From: Streptomyces geranii
GTDB taxonomy: Bacteria > Actinomycetota > Actinomycetes > Streptomycetales > Streptomycetaceae
Length of the DNA: 40,066 nt
NCBI RefSeq assembly: GCF_002954775.1
Contig: NZ_KZ672954.1
Span: 88,766 to 128,831 of the forward strand
Direction: 5' to 3'
Shown: positions 1 to 7,564 of the stretch, in pieces
Position numbering within the stretch: position 1 is the stretch's first letter
Layout of the letters: every line of letters starts with the position of its first letter
Position numbers and translations under genes: made by a program
The notes under the pieces: model-generated
What the model saw: only the letters and a program-made list of their open reading frames with translations
The model's database searches: none
Told to the model about the DNA's origin: nothing

Positions 1-62
1 TCGTCGCCCCTCCCCCGGCGCCGCCCGCGCGGGGGGGGGGCCCCACACCCGCCCCCCCCCCG
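1..62. repeat. G/C homopolymer-rich left edge
   Basis: The first 62 bases are nearly pure G and C, with a run of ten G at 31-40 and ten C at 52-61. No coding frame is visible here. The far right edge (about 40005-40045) has similar runs. Such tracts are common where assemblies of high-GC genomes stop, so base calls here may be unreliable. Confidence 0.6.
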
Positions 63-228
63 ACTCGCGTTCCCTTGCGGCGACTCCACTAGGCGGCGGT
101 TCGCAGGGACTTAGTGGGCGGCTGCCCCGGCTCGAACTGTGGTGAACTCGCCCCTGGTAACCCTGGGTTGCGGTATTCAGGACGGGTAGGACTATCCAGC
201 CGGGCCGATTCCGCAGGAACCAATCAGC

Positions 229-266
229 GATGCGGACAGCCTGACGTCGCCGATCTTGTCCGCATC
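229..266. promoter_or_regulatory. 10-bp perfect inverted repeat upstream of XRE regulator
   Basis: Arms GATGCGGACA (229-238) and TGTCCGCATC (257-266) are perfect reverse complements separated by 18 bases. The right arm ends 20 bases before the GTG start at 287. It could be an operator through which the following helix-turn-helix regulator controls its own operon, or a hairpin in the leader. The symmetry is seen directly; the role is inference. Confidence 0.45.
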
Positions 267-286
267 AACGTGCCGAAGGGGATGCT

Positions 287-1684
287 GTGCCGCAGAAACC
301 GAAGCCCCTGGACGACTCCGAGTCCATGGCCCACTGGTTCGGCAAGGACCTCCGCAACTGGCGCAGAGTTCGTGGCATGTCAGCGTCAGCACTCGGCGAG
401 AAAGTGCACCTCAGCGGGTCTTCCATTGAGAAGATCGAAAAGGGAGACCGGTCGTGCAACTCCGTTCTCGCTCAGCAGTTGGACGACACGCTGGACGCCG
501 GTGGCGCCTTGATCAGGCTGTGGCGCCGGGTCGAAGAGGATGCGGACAAGCAGCGCGCCGAAGCAGACAACTCCTCGGCCGCGGCTTCGGTGGACGGTAC
601 GGGTGAGCAGGCTGCGGGCATGCTTGGTTTGGACCAGCTCTCCTTTCTGAATCGGAGCCTTACACCAGTGGAGCGCCGTGCACTCCTAGCCGCTGGCGGC
701 TTGGCCGCCCTAAATCCCGCATCGTTCGCCGACCTGATCCCGCAGATCGTGCAGACCCAGCTACCCAGCGTCGTACGCCCCGAGGACATCGAGCAGGTGC
801 GTGTGGCTGCGAAGACCCACGCCGGCTGGGACAACCTCTACGGCGGCGGCGGAATCGTTCGAGCGTCGTCGATCGGCCAGTTCATCTGGGCAAAGAGCCT
901 GCTTGACATCAGATGTCCTCCCGACCACGAAGCCGATCTGTTCACTGCGGTTGGCCACTTGGCCACCGTGATGGGTGCGAGCGCATTCGACGCTTACGAG
1001 CACGGCGACGCAACCCGACTCCTGGAATTCGGAACGTGGTGCGCCGAACGCGCCGACAACTGGCACCTTCGAGCCAGGGCACTGAGCTGGCGTGCACGGC
1101 ACGCCATCTGGTGCGGGTCACCGGACATGGGGCTGACTCACGCAGACAACGGGCTGGTACGCGCTGACCGGCTCACCCCCCGGGAGCAGTCGGTGCTGCA
1201 CAACGCCAGGGCCAGGGCATGGGCGAAGATGCGGAATCGCCAGGAGACCCTGGCTGCCATCGGCCGGTCGGACGAGGTCTTCGGTCGGGCGAAAGATGGC
1301 GAGGATGCTGCCTGGATGGCGTACTACGACCATGCCCAGCACCATGGGGACACCGGCCATGCGGCCTTCGACATCACGCTACTCGCCGACCAGCCGCCGA
1401 AACTTGCCATCGCCCGGCTGCAAACCGCGATCAACGGTCACACCGATGCATTTGTCCGCTCTCGCGCTATGTCCGGCACCAAACTTGCGACACTGACGAT
1501 GGCAATCGGTGACCCGCAGGAAGCCGTGTCGATCGCTCACCGGGCACTGAACGAGGTCGGCCAACTGCGCTCCAAACGTGCCGTCACCGATGTTCAGGAT
1601 CTCGCCAGGGCTTCCACGAAGTACGCCCGAAGGCCAGGGGTAGCGGAACTGCGCGAGCGGATCAGAGCTACCGTCCAGGTATGA
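287..1684 (+). CDS. XRE-family helix-turn-helix regulator with helical C-terminal domain
   Basis: This is a 465-residue DNA-binding regulator. Residues about 20-75 form an XRE/Cro-type helix-turn-helix (RVRGMSASALGEKVHLSGSS followed by IEKIEKGDR). The remainder is alpha-helical and TPR-like (AHRALNEVG near the end), as in the large Streptomyces regulators that sense a ligand through helical repeats. The start is the GTG at 287, because AAGGGG lies five bases upstream (276-281). Its stop overlaps the next start as ATGA, so it is translationally coupled to the kinase and probably in one operon with the graspetide genes downstream. A perfect inverted repeat at 229-266 is a candidate operator. 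It is probably the pathway-specific regulator of the cluster; the ligand cannot be told from sequence. Confidence 0.8.
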   Translation: MPQKPKPLDDSESMAHWFGKDLRNWRRVRGMSASALGEKVHLSGSSIEKIEKGDRSCNSVLAQQLDDTLDAGGALIRLWRRVEEDADKQRAEADNSSAAASVDGTGEQAAGMLGLDQLSFLNRSLTPVERRALLAAGGLAALNPASFADLIPQIVQTQLPSVVRPEDIEQVRVAAKTHAGWDNLYGGGGIVRASSIGQFIWAKSLLDIRCPPDHEADLFTAVGHLATVMGASAFDAYEHGDATRLLEFGTWCAERADNWHLRARALSWRARHAIWCGSPDMGLTHADNGLVRADRLTPREQSVLHNARARAWAKMRNRQETLAAIGRSDEVFGRAKDGEDAAWMAYYDHAQHHGDTGHAAFDITLLADQPPKLAIARLQTAINGHTDAFVRSRAMSGTKLATLTMAIGDPQEAVSIAHRALNEVGQLRSKRAVTDVQDLARASTKYARRPGVAELRERIRATVQV

Positions 1685-2565
1685 CGGCGACACGTACCGA
1701 GGAGTCCATGACCATCCTGCGTGAGGTTGCCGCCGCTGCGGGCCTGTCTGTAGAAGGAGCACAGCCCATACGGCTCGCAGAGAATGATCTATGGCGGCTG
1801 CCGGCCAACATCGTCGTCCGCATCGCCCGCGCCGGCCAGGAGGCCGCAGCTGCGCGCGAGGTCGCCCTGACGCGATGGCTCGCCGAGCACGGTGTCCCGG
1901 CTGTTCGCCCCTTGCCAATGGAGCAGCCCGTGCATGCCTGCGGGCGGGCTGCGACATTTTGGGAGGAGCTTCCTCCTCACCTGCACGGCACGGAGGTCGA
2001 TCTAGCCCCCCTACTACGTCGGCTACATGACCTGCCAAAACCTCCCTTCTTCATTGGCAAGTTGGATCCTTTCGTTCGAATCGCTGACCGACTCGCGGCA
2101 GCTCGATCGGTCAGCGACGATGACCGCGAATGGATCCTCTGCCGACTCGATGCCCTCTGGAAAGAGTGGGATCATCTGCCCACTGGCCAGCCGGAGTGTG
2201 TCATCCACGGAGACGCCTGGGGCGGCAACTGCGCCGTGACAGCCGACGGAGCAATGCTGATGGATTTCGAGCGAACGTCTGAAGGTCCACCCGAGTGGGA
2301 CCTAACCTCCACGGCGATCAAGCACGACACCTTCGGCACTCTGTCCAAGGACGGGTACCGAAAGTACTGCGAGGCCTACGGGCACGACGTGATGACTTGG
2401 GACGGCTACCCGATCCTGCGCGGAATCCGCGAACTTCGCCTCGTCTCATTCGCCTTGCAGATCGCAGACCAAGACCCGAGCGCGCTGGACCAGGCCCAGT
2501 ACCGCATTGCCTGCGTGCGAGGGCGGCAGGGACCTCGTCCATGGGGCTGGACTGCGGTCGGCTGA
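1681..2565 (+). CDS. APH-fold (aminoglycoside phosphotransferase family) kinase
   Basis: This 294-residue protein has the phosphotransferase (APH/choline kinase-like) fold. The catalytic-loop motif CVIHGDAWGGNC supplies the catalytic Asp and the Asn metal ligand, and LMDFERTSEGPPEWDL gives the second metal-binding Asp and the usual following helix. An N-terminal kinase lobe precedes it (NIVVRIARAG). The fold is used for aminoglycosides, macrolides, homoserine, choline and many small hydroxylated compounds, so the substrate is open. The ATG at 1681 overlaps the stop of the regulator by 4 nt, so the two are coupled. It lies 127 bases upstream of the graspetide precursor. Whether it acts in that pathway, in self-protection or in signalling with the regulator is not shown by the sequence. 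Confidence 0.75.
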   Translation: MTATRTEESMTILREVAAAAGLSVEGAQPIRLAENDLWRLPANIVVRIARAGQEAAAAREVALTRWLAEHGVPAVRPLPMEQPVHACGRAATFWEELPPHLHGTEVDLAPLLRRLHDLPKPPFFIGKLDPFVRIADRLAAARSVSDDDREWILCRLDALWKEWDHLPTGQPECVIHGDAWGGNCAVTADGAMLMDFERTSEGPPEWDLTSTAIKHDTFGTLSKDGYRKYCEAYGHDVMTWDGYPILRGIRELRLVSFALQIADQDPSALDQAQYRIACVRGRQGPRPWGWTAVG

Positions 2566-2692
2566 GGTGCCGGTGTGGAGGGGGCTGCTACCGGAACGCA
2601 CCACGGTCGGCTTGATGGCCATCGGTGGTCTACCGCCTACGCCAGTGGAACCTCACACTGATCACCGGTACCCGAACAAACGGAGGATCCTG

Positions 2693-2944
2693 GTGACGAC
2701 GCTAGCTCCCAAGCCGTGGGGTTTGACTCGGATGAGGCCGTTTCCGGAAACGTCTGTGGCGGCTGCGGTTACGGTCGAGCTGGATCCGGAGAGCCAGACC
2801 GGCCGGTGGATCGGTTCGGACGGCCTGAAGCTGCCGAGCCTGGAACGGCACAAGCGCAGCGAAACGTCTTCGGAGACAAAGACCCAGACCTCCTCGGACG
2901 GCAACATCGACGAGGGCAGCGACCAGCAGGGGGACACCGATTGA
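2693..2944 (+). CDS. Graspetide (omega-ester peptide) precursor
   Basis: This 83-residue peptide is the substrate of the two following enzymes. The start is GTG at 2693, preceded by GGAGGA at 2682-2687. The N-terminal half is a leader with the actinobacterial ATP-grasp-target motif PKPWGLTRM (residues 6-14) and VELDPESQTGRW (28-39). After a basic stretch (ERHKR, 51-55) comes a Ser/Thr-rich then acid-rich tail. Ser/Thr lie at 56, 58, 59, 60, 62, 64, 66, 67 and 68, and Asp/Glu at 69, 73, 74, 77, 81 and 83. Hydroxyl donors placed before acid acceptors is the layout needed for side-chain ester macrocycles. Asp69-Gly70 is a favoured place for aspartimide formation. The TTGA overlap couples it to the ligase. 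Its small size and lack of a catalytic fold fit a RiPP precursor. I am confident of the family, not of the ring pattern. Confidence 0.88.
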   Translation: MTTLAPKPWGLTRMRPFPETSVAAAVTVELDPESQTGRWIGSDGLKLPSLERHKRSETSSETKTQTSSDGNIDEGSDQQGDTD

Positions 2945-3909
2945 CCAGGCCGTCACCCGTTCTTGTCGTCACGCAGTTGGACGATGCAACGGCCGACCTT
3001 GTCATTGAGGAACTGGGGCGGCGTGGGCTACCGGTCGTGCGCCTCGATCCGGCGGATTTTCCCGCCACTGTCACTGTGAAGGCGCACCTCGACGGTTTCG
3101 GGATCGCCGGCGAGCTGCGTACGGCGACCCGTGTTGCTGCGCTGGATAGCGTGCGGTCGGTGTACTGGCGCCGGCCGCGCCCGTACGCCGCGCCCGATGG
3201 TCTATCTGAGCAGGATGCCAACTGGTGTGCGGACCAGGCCCGCTACGGCCTCGGCGGAATACTGGCTTCGCTCCCGGGCGCGCACTACGTGAACCACCCA
3301 TGGCGCAATCGGGCCGCCGAGTACAAACCGGCCCAGTTGGCTGCCGCTGCGAAGCACGAGCTGCACGTCCCTCCGACGCTTCTGACGAACGACGTCGCGC
3401 AAGCACGACGATTCGCGGCCGAGCACGGGCCCATGGTCTACAAGCCGCTGTACAACAGTGACTTCCTCGACCCGCAGGGGCACGGCCTGACCGTCTGGGT
3501 CGAGCAAGTCAACCCGGAGGAACTGGACGCCGGGGTCGGACAGACGATGCACCTGTTCCAGCAGCGCGTGGACAAGATCGCGGACATCCGGCTTACCGCA
3601 GTCGGCAGCCAGCTCTTCGCGGTACGGATCGACGGATCACCCGGCCTGGACTGGCGCCGCCACTATGACGACCTCACGTACACCCTTGTCGACACGCCGC
3701 CCGACGTGGCAAAGGGAGTGCACGCGTACCTCGCCGCGTTCGGATTGACGTACGGTGCCTTCGACTTCGGACTCGATGCTGCCGGTGTGTGGCACTGGTA
3801 CGAGTGCAACCCGAACGGCCAGTTCGCTTGGTTTCCGGAGTACATCACCAGCCAGATCACCTCCGCCCTCGCCGACCAGCTCCAGCATCCTGATCGGGAC
3901 AGACAATGA
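2941..3909 (+). CDS. ATP-grasp graspetide ligase (MvdC/MdnC/ThfB-like)
   Basis: This 322-residue ATP-grasp enzyme is predicted to activate Asp/Glu side chains of the precursor as acyl phosphates and join them to Ser/Thr hydroxyls, forming ester rings. Features in order are an N-terminal pre-ATP-grasp domain (PVLVVTQLDDATADLVIEEL), a region that would bind the leader (HYVNHPWRNRAAEYKPAQL), the ATP-binding lysine in GPMVYKPLYN, KIADIRLTAVG, and the C-terminal metal-binding motif FDFGLDAAGVWHWYECNPNG with Glu and Asn. The start is TTG at 2941, overlapping the precursor stop (TTGA). An upstream frame extension would run through the precursor gene and is unlikely to be used. Its stop overlaps the methyltransferase start as ATGA. 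The length and ECNPNGQF motif fit the actinobacterial ATP-grasp peptide maturase family. Confidence 0.9.
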   Translation: MTRPSPVLVVTQLDDATADLVIEELGRRGLPVVRLDPADFPATVTVKAHLDGFGIAGELRTATRVAALDSVRSVYWRRPRPYAAPDGLSEQDANWCADQARYGLGGILASLPGAHYVNHPWRNRAAEYKPAQLAAAAKHELHVPPTLLTNDVAQARRFAAEHGPMVYKPLYNSDFLDPQGHGLTVWVEQVNPEELDAGVGQTMHLFQQRVDKIADIRLTAVGSQLFAVRIDGSPGLDWRRHYDDLTYTLVDTPPDVAKGVHAYLAAFGLTYGAFDFGLDAAGVWHWYECNPNGQFAWFPEYITSQITSALADQLQHPDRDRQ

Positions 3910-5039
3910 CCAGCAGCGCCTCTCTTCGCCAAGGCCTTGTACAGGAACTCACGGGCAGGGGCCAACTCACCAACCCCGCTTGGCGATCCGCTGTGGAAGC
4001 TGTACCCCGGGAGTTCTTCCTCGGCGACACATTCTTCCGCGCCAATGGCACCCAATGGGACCCCGTACGCCGTGATCAGCTGGATGAAGACGAATGGCTC
4101 CGCCTCGTCTACTCAGACACCACATGGGTGACACAGGTCGACGGCATCAGCCCCGTGGACGCCGTCGGTTCGCTGGCCGGCCGACCCACCTCCTCCAGCA
4201 CCTTGCCGTCTCTGGTCATGCGGATGGTCGAACTCGCCGACGTCCGCGACGGAGACAAGGTGCTGGAGATCGGCACGGGAACCGGCTACTCCACCGCGAT
4301 CCTGTGCCACCGGCTCGGCGACGAACTCGTGTATTCCGTCGAGTACGACGAGACCCTGGCCCAGGCCGCCGCACAGCACCTCCGCGCCGCCGGCCACACC
4401 CCGAACCTTGTACTCGGCGACGGCTTGCGTGGGCACCAAGATGGCGCCGAGTACGAGGCGATCATCGCCACCTGCGCTGTACGGAGCATCCCGCCGTCGT
4501 GGCTCTGGCAACTCAGCGACGGCGGGAGCATCACCACGACGATCAGCGGCTGGATGCTCGCCTCCGGCCTGATCCGCCTCGTTCTCGACGATGAGGGAAT
4601 CGCCCGGGGACGCTTCGTCGGCGACACCGTGTCGTTCATGTCGGCCCGCCCACACGAACGCCCGCCCCGCCCTACGTTCTACCAGCACCCCGGCAAGACC
4701 CGCCGGACACGCGTGAGCCCCGGCCTTCTGAACGACTGGACCGCGCACTTCGTTGCACAACTGGGCTCCCCCTCTGCAGAGTTGGTACGCGTCGCCGATG
4801 GCGTGGTCCTGGTCGACGCGGCCACTGGCTCACAGGCATGGACCGAACCCGACGGCAGCGGCTGGACAGTCCACCAGGACGGCCCGCTGCACCTATGGGA
4901 CCAGGTCGAGGACGCACTCACCGTGTGGCAGAAGGCAGGCTCGCCTGATCAGACCGACTTCGGAATGACCGTCACCGAGTGGGACCAGATCGTATGGCTC
5001 GGCGAACCGGACGGCCCTCACTGGCGCCTGCCAACCTGA
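3906..5039 (+). CDS. PIMT-like O-methyltransferase of graspetide cluster (ThfM-like)
   Basis: This 377-residue relative of protein-L-isoaspartate O-methyltransferase has the SAM-binding motif VLEIGTGTGY near residues 115-125, the PIMT-like substrate loop TSSSTLPSLVMRM before it, and a C-terminal extension of about 150 residues not found in housekeeping PIMT. In fuscimiditide-type pathways, an enzyme of this kind methylates an Asp of the ester-cyclised peptide, which then collapses to an aspartimide. By analogy this protein would act last, after the ATP-grasp ligase. The start is ATG at 3906, overlapping the ligase stop (ATGA). It closes the tightly coupled three-gene unit, and about 217 noncoding bases follow. 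No cluster transporter or protease gene is adjacent. Confidence 0.88.
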   Translation: MTSSASLRQGLVQELTGRGQLTNPAWRSAVEAVPREFFLGDTFFRANGTQWDPVRRDQLDEDEWLRLVYSDTTWVTQVDGISPVDAVGSLAGRPTSSSTLPSLVMRMVELADVRDGDKVLEIGTGTGYSTAILCHRLGDELVYSVEYDETLAQAAAQHLRAAGHTPNLVLGDGLRGHQDGAEYEAIIATCAVRSIPPSWLWQLSDGGSITTTISGWMLASGLIRLVLDDEGIARGRFVGDTVSFMSARPHERPPRPTFYQHPGKTRRTRVSPGLLNDWTAHFVAQLGSPSAELVRVADGVVLVDAATGSQAWTEPDGSGWTVHQDGPLHLWDQVEDALTVWQKAGSPDQTDFGMTVTEWDQIVWLGEPDGPHWRLPT

Positions 5040-5111
5040 CATCCAGACTCTCCGCGGCTCAAGGCGCATGGGCACTGAATCAGAGCTGATGTAGCCGAAT
5101 CACTACCGAAT

Positions 5112-5136
5112 GCCCTGTGCGACCGAAGGGCAGGGC
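5112..5136 (+). terminator. Small hairpin after graspetide operon
   Basis: GCCCTG (5112-5117) and CAGGGC (5131-5136) form a 6-bp stem with a 13-base loop, 73 bases after the methyltransferase stop. No T-tract follows, so it is only a weak terminator candidate. Confidence 0.3.
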
Positions 5137-5256
5137 GTTGTCACCCAACCTTGATGATCAGTGGTTTCGTGCCATCAAGTGAGCGACCGGGACGCTGCGG
5201 CGTCACTGGAGAAATAGCACGGCGTCGGCAAGGTTCCAAGTGCCACACTCTGTGGC

Positions 5257-6330
5257 GTGGCAACTACAGCAGAGGACTGGGGCGCGCTAGGCAGAGCTAT
5301 GGCCGCCGCTGGCGTGGACTACCTGCCTTGGGAAGGCCAGGGACTTCGTGATGATGAATGCTTCGTCTGCACCGTCCGGCTGAGCGAAACCGACCGCACG
5401 GTGGAGGACGTCGTACCCCGCTGGATGCAGCGCGAGATCATGCCCCCACGCCACCCCAAGCCGCAGGTTCTTCTGCCGAACCTTTCGCCCATCACCCCGC
5501 GCCGCATCCTTATCCCAGCCTGCAAGTCGTGCAATAACGAGCACCTCAGCCGGGTCGAGATCGCACTCTCCAAAGCCTTCCAGGAGGGCGCGGATGCGGT
5601 TCGAGCACTGCCTGAACGCACACTCCGCGTATGGGCCGCCAAGATCGCTTACGGATTGCGGCGCAACGACATGCGTCTTCGGAGCAATCAGCGCGACCCC
5701 GCCGCGCCGATGATCGCCACGGCGGCCGATCTCCAGGGGATGCTTCAGCTGCACACCCTTCTCCAGGAATGCCGCGACGTCGTGCGGGTGACGGAGGGAC
5801 ACTCAACCTTCTTCGTGTTCCGGTCGCAGCAGGTTGGGTGCAATGCCTGCGACTTCGATATCGCCGTCCCCACGGGGTGGCCGTACACCGTTATGGTGCG
5901 CCTTGGGCCGGTCACCGTCATGGGTGCCGTTGACGACCGCGGAGCCCTGCGAACGCTTCACTCAACGCCCGCGTTTGCGGCGGCCTCCGGCCTGTCCCTG
6001 CACCCGCTCCAGGTACGCGCTCTATTGGCGTTGCTCGTGCATCAAGCTCACCTGATCCGCGAAGACCGACTACCCCTGCGCTACGGGGTCTCCGGACGTC
6101 GCCTGTGGCTTGACCGGTTGCCGCCTCAGGGGCCAACCACCGACCCGAGGCGAGAGCAAGCCACCGCTGACCAGATCCTCCAGAACCTGGTCGCCGCCTC
6201 GCCTGATGTTCTCGCCGCCCACGGTGGTGCTGTCGGCCTTCTCGTCCTGCCCGCCGGCACCCCCCGGCACATGCCGCTGAAGCACGGTGTCCTATCTCTT
6301 GGCGCGGAACGGGGCGAAACATCGCCGTAG
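5257..6330 (+). CDS. HNH-endonuclease-like zinc protein with unusual active-site motif
   Basis: This 357-residue protein has two Cys-pair knuckles in its N-terminal third: CFVC (about residue 36) and CKSC followed by NNEHLS (about residue 90). Between them lies VEDVVPRWMQRE. In the HNH-like family with this spacing the middle motif normally reads EHVIPxW and supplies the general-base His. Here that position is Asp, so the nuclease may be inactive or may use another residue. A further single CNAC pair lies near residue 197. The C-terminal half has no recognisable domain. The start is GTG at 5257. It stands alone between the graspetide operon and the hydrolase-caspase operon, about 340 bases from the latter. 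It could belong to a defence island, but no biochemical role can be assigned. Confidence 0.6.
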   Translation: MATTAEDWGALGRAMAAAGVDYLPWEGQGLRDDECFVCTVRLSETDRTVEDVVPRWMQREIMPPRHPKPQVLLPNLSPITPRRILIPACKSCNNEHLSRVEIALSKAFQEGADAVRALPERTLRVWAAKIAYGLRRNDMRLRSNQRDPAAPMIATAADLQGMLQLHTLLQECRDVVRVTEGHSTFFVFRSQQVGCNACDFDIAVPTGWPYTVMVRLGPVTVMGAVDDRGALRTLHSTPAFAAASGLSLHPLQVRALLALLVHQAHLIREDRLPLRYGVSGRRLWLDRLPPQGPTTDPRREQATADQILQNLVAASPDVLAAHGGAVGLLVLPAGTPRHMPLKHGVLSLGAERGETSP

Positions 6331-6671
6331 TAAGCATCGAGGGCCAGCCCCTGGTGGTCCTCTCAAGCAGAATTCCGCCAAGCCCCAGCTCAACATCATC
6401 GTGCGTCCGGTTCCTGTACGTGGGCGGTACGCGGAGACTTCCACCGTCGGTGCGGAGCGGGATCTGTTTCAGGACGCCGTCGCGGAGTACCTGGGGGGGC
6501 ACGGAATGTCGCCGGCTTGGTACGTAGGCGCGATGGGGACACAGGGTCCCTTGGTTGCAGGATGTGGTCGATGCTGGAACTCGGCGCCTCATCGCATGGT
6601 TGCGGAACCTGCCGATTCACCTGCAGTGGGGTCAGTGCTTGGTTACTCTGTGCGGTCCGGGGGTGAGCGTG
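6331..6671. other. Intergenic region upstream of hydrolase-caspase operon
   Basis: These 341 bases hold no convincing gene. One forward frame (about 6365-6500) reads protein-like (QLNIIVRPVPVRGRYAE) with a Streptomyces codon pattern but lacks a plausible start and runs out of pattern, so it may be a gene remnant. The operon promoter is presumably here, but no clear -35/-10 pair stands out. Confidence 0.4.
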
Positions 6672-7562
6672 ATGGCACGGGTCGTGCTTGTGCATGGGAT
6701 CGGCCAGCAGTACGAGGGGCCGGAACTGCTGGCGCTGCGGCTAGGGGCCGCGTTGCGTGACGGTGTGCGTCTGGTGTCGGGGGCCCGGCTGGCGCCTGAG
6801 GATGTGGTGTGCGCGTTCTACGGGAACGTGTTCGTCGAGCCGGGTACGCGCTCTGCCGAGCTACCGCCCTGGGATGAGCACGATGTCGAGGAGGGGCTTG
6901 AAGCGGACCTGCTTGACGCGTGGTGGCAGCAGGCCGCAACGATCGATGACAGGGTTCCTCCCGTCGAGGAGGAAGGCTCCCGCGGAGCGGTAGCGTTCGG
7001 GGCGTCACGGCTGTTGTTGTCGCAGCGGGTGCGGGCGGCGTTGGACGCGTTGTCCGGGGCCCGGTTTTTCAAGCCGGTGACGGAGCGGATGCTGATCGGG
7101 GAGCTGAAGCAGGTTCGCCGCTATCTGGACGAGCCGCCCGTCTGGCAGGCGGCCCGCGCCGCGGTGGCTGCGGAGATCGGCGCGGATACCAGGGTGGTGG
7201 TGGCGCATTCACTGGGGTCCGTGGTCGCGTATGAGGCGTTGTGCGAGCATCCCGAGTGGCCGGTGACGGATCTGGTGACGGTGGGCTCGCCGCTGGGCCT
7301 GCCGGTGATCCACCGGCGGCTGAGTCCGCTGCCGGTCCAGGGGCGCGGGGCGTGGCCGGGGAGTGTGGTGCGGTGGACGAACGTTGCCGATCCCGGCGAC
7401 ATCGTCGCCCTCGTCGGCGCCCTGGAACCGCACTTCGTCTCCGGACCTGTCGGAGCGGTAGCGGACCGGTCGATCACCAACGGGGTGCAGATGCATGATC
7501 TGCAGCGGTATCTGACGGCGCCGAAGACCGCGTCCGCGATCGCCGCCGGCCTGCAGGAGTAG
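6672..7562 (+). CDS. Alpha/beta hydrolase (lipase-like) partner of caspase protein
   Basis: This is a 296-residue alpha/beta-hydrolase. ARVVLVHGIGQQYEG gives the oxyanion-hole HG motif after the first strand. VVVAHSLGSVVAYEAL carries the nucleophile elbow with Ser180. NVADPGDIVALVG is the likely acid region, and VQMHDLQRYL contains the candidate catalytic His275. No signal peptide is visible, so it should be cytoplasmic. ATG at 6672 is chosen because GGGGG lies eight bases upstream; an in-frame GTG at 6663 is the alternative. The next gene starts two bases after the stop, so the pair is one operon. Predicted lipases/esterases next to caspase-NTPase proteins are known from computational surveys of bacterial conflict systems. 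An effector acting on lipids or acylated molecules is inference. Confidence 0.75.
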   Translation: MARVVLVHGIGQQYEGPELLALRLGAALRDGVRLVSGARLAPEDVVCAFYGNVFVEPGTRSAELPPWDEHDVEEGLEADLLDAWWQQAATIDDRVPPVEEEGSRGAVAFGASRLLLSQRVRAALDALSGARFFKPVTERMLIGELKQVRRYLDEPPVWQAARAAVAAEIGADTRVVVAHSLGSVVAYEALCEHPEWPVTDLVTVGSPLGLPVIHRRLSPLPVQGRGAWPGSVVRWTNVADPGDIVALVGALEPHFVSGPVGAVADRSITNGVQMHDLQRYLTAPKTASAIAAGLQE

Positions 7563-7564
7563 CG

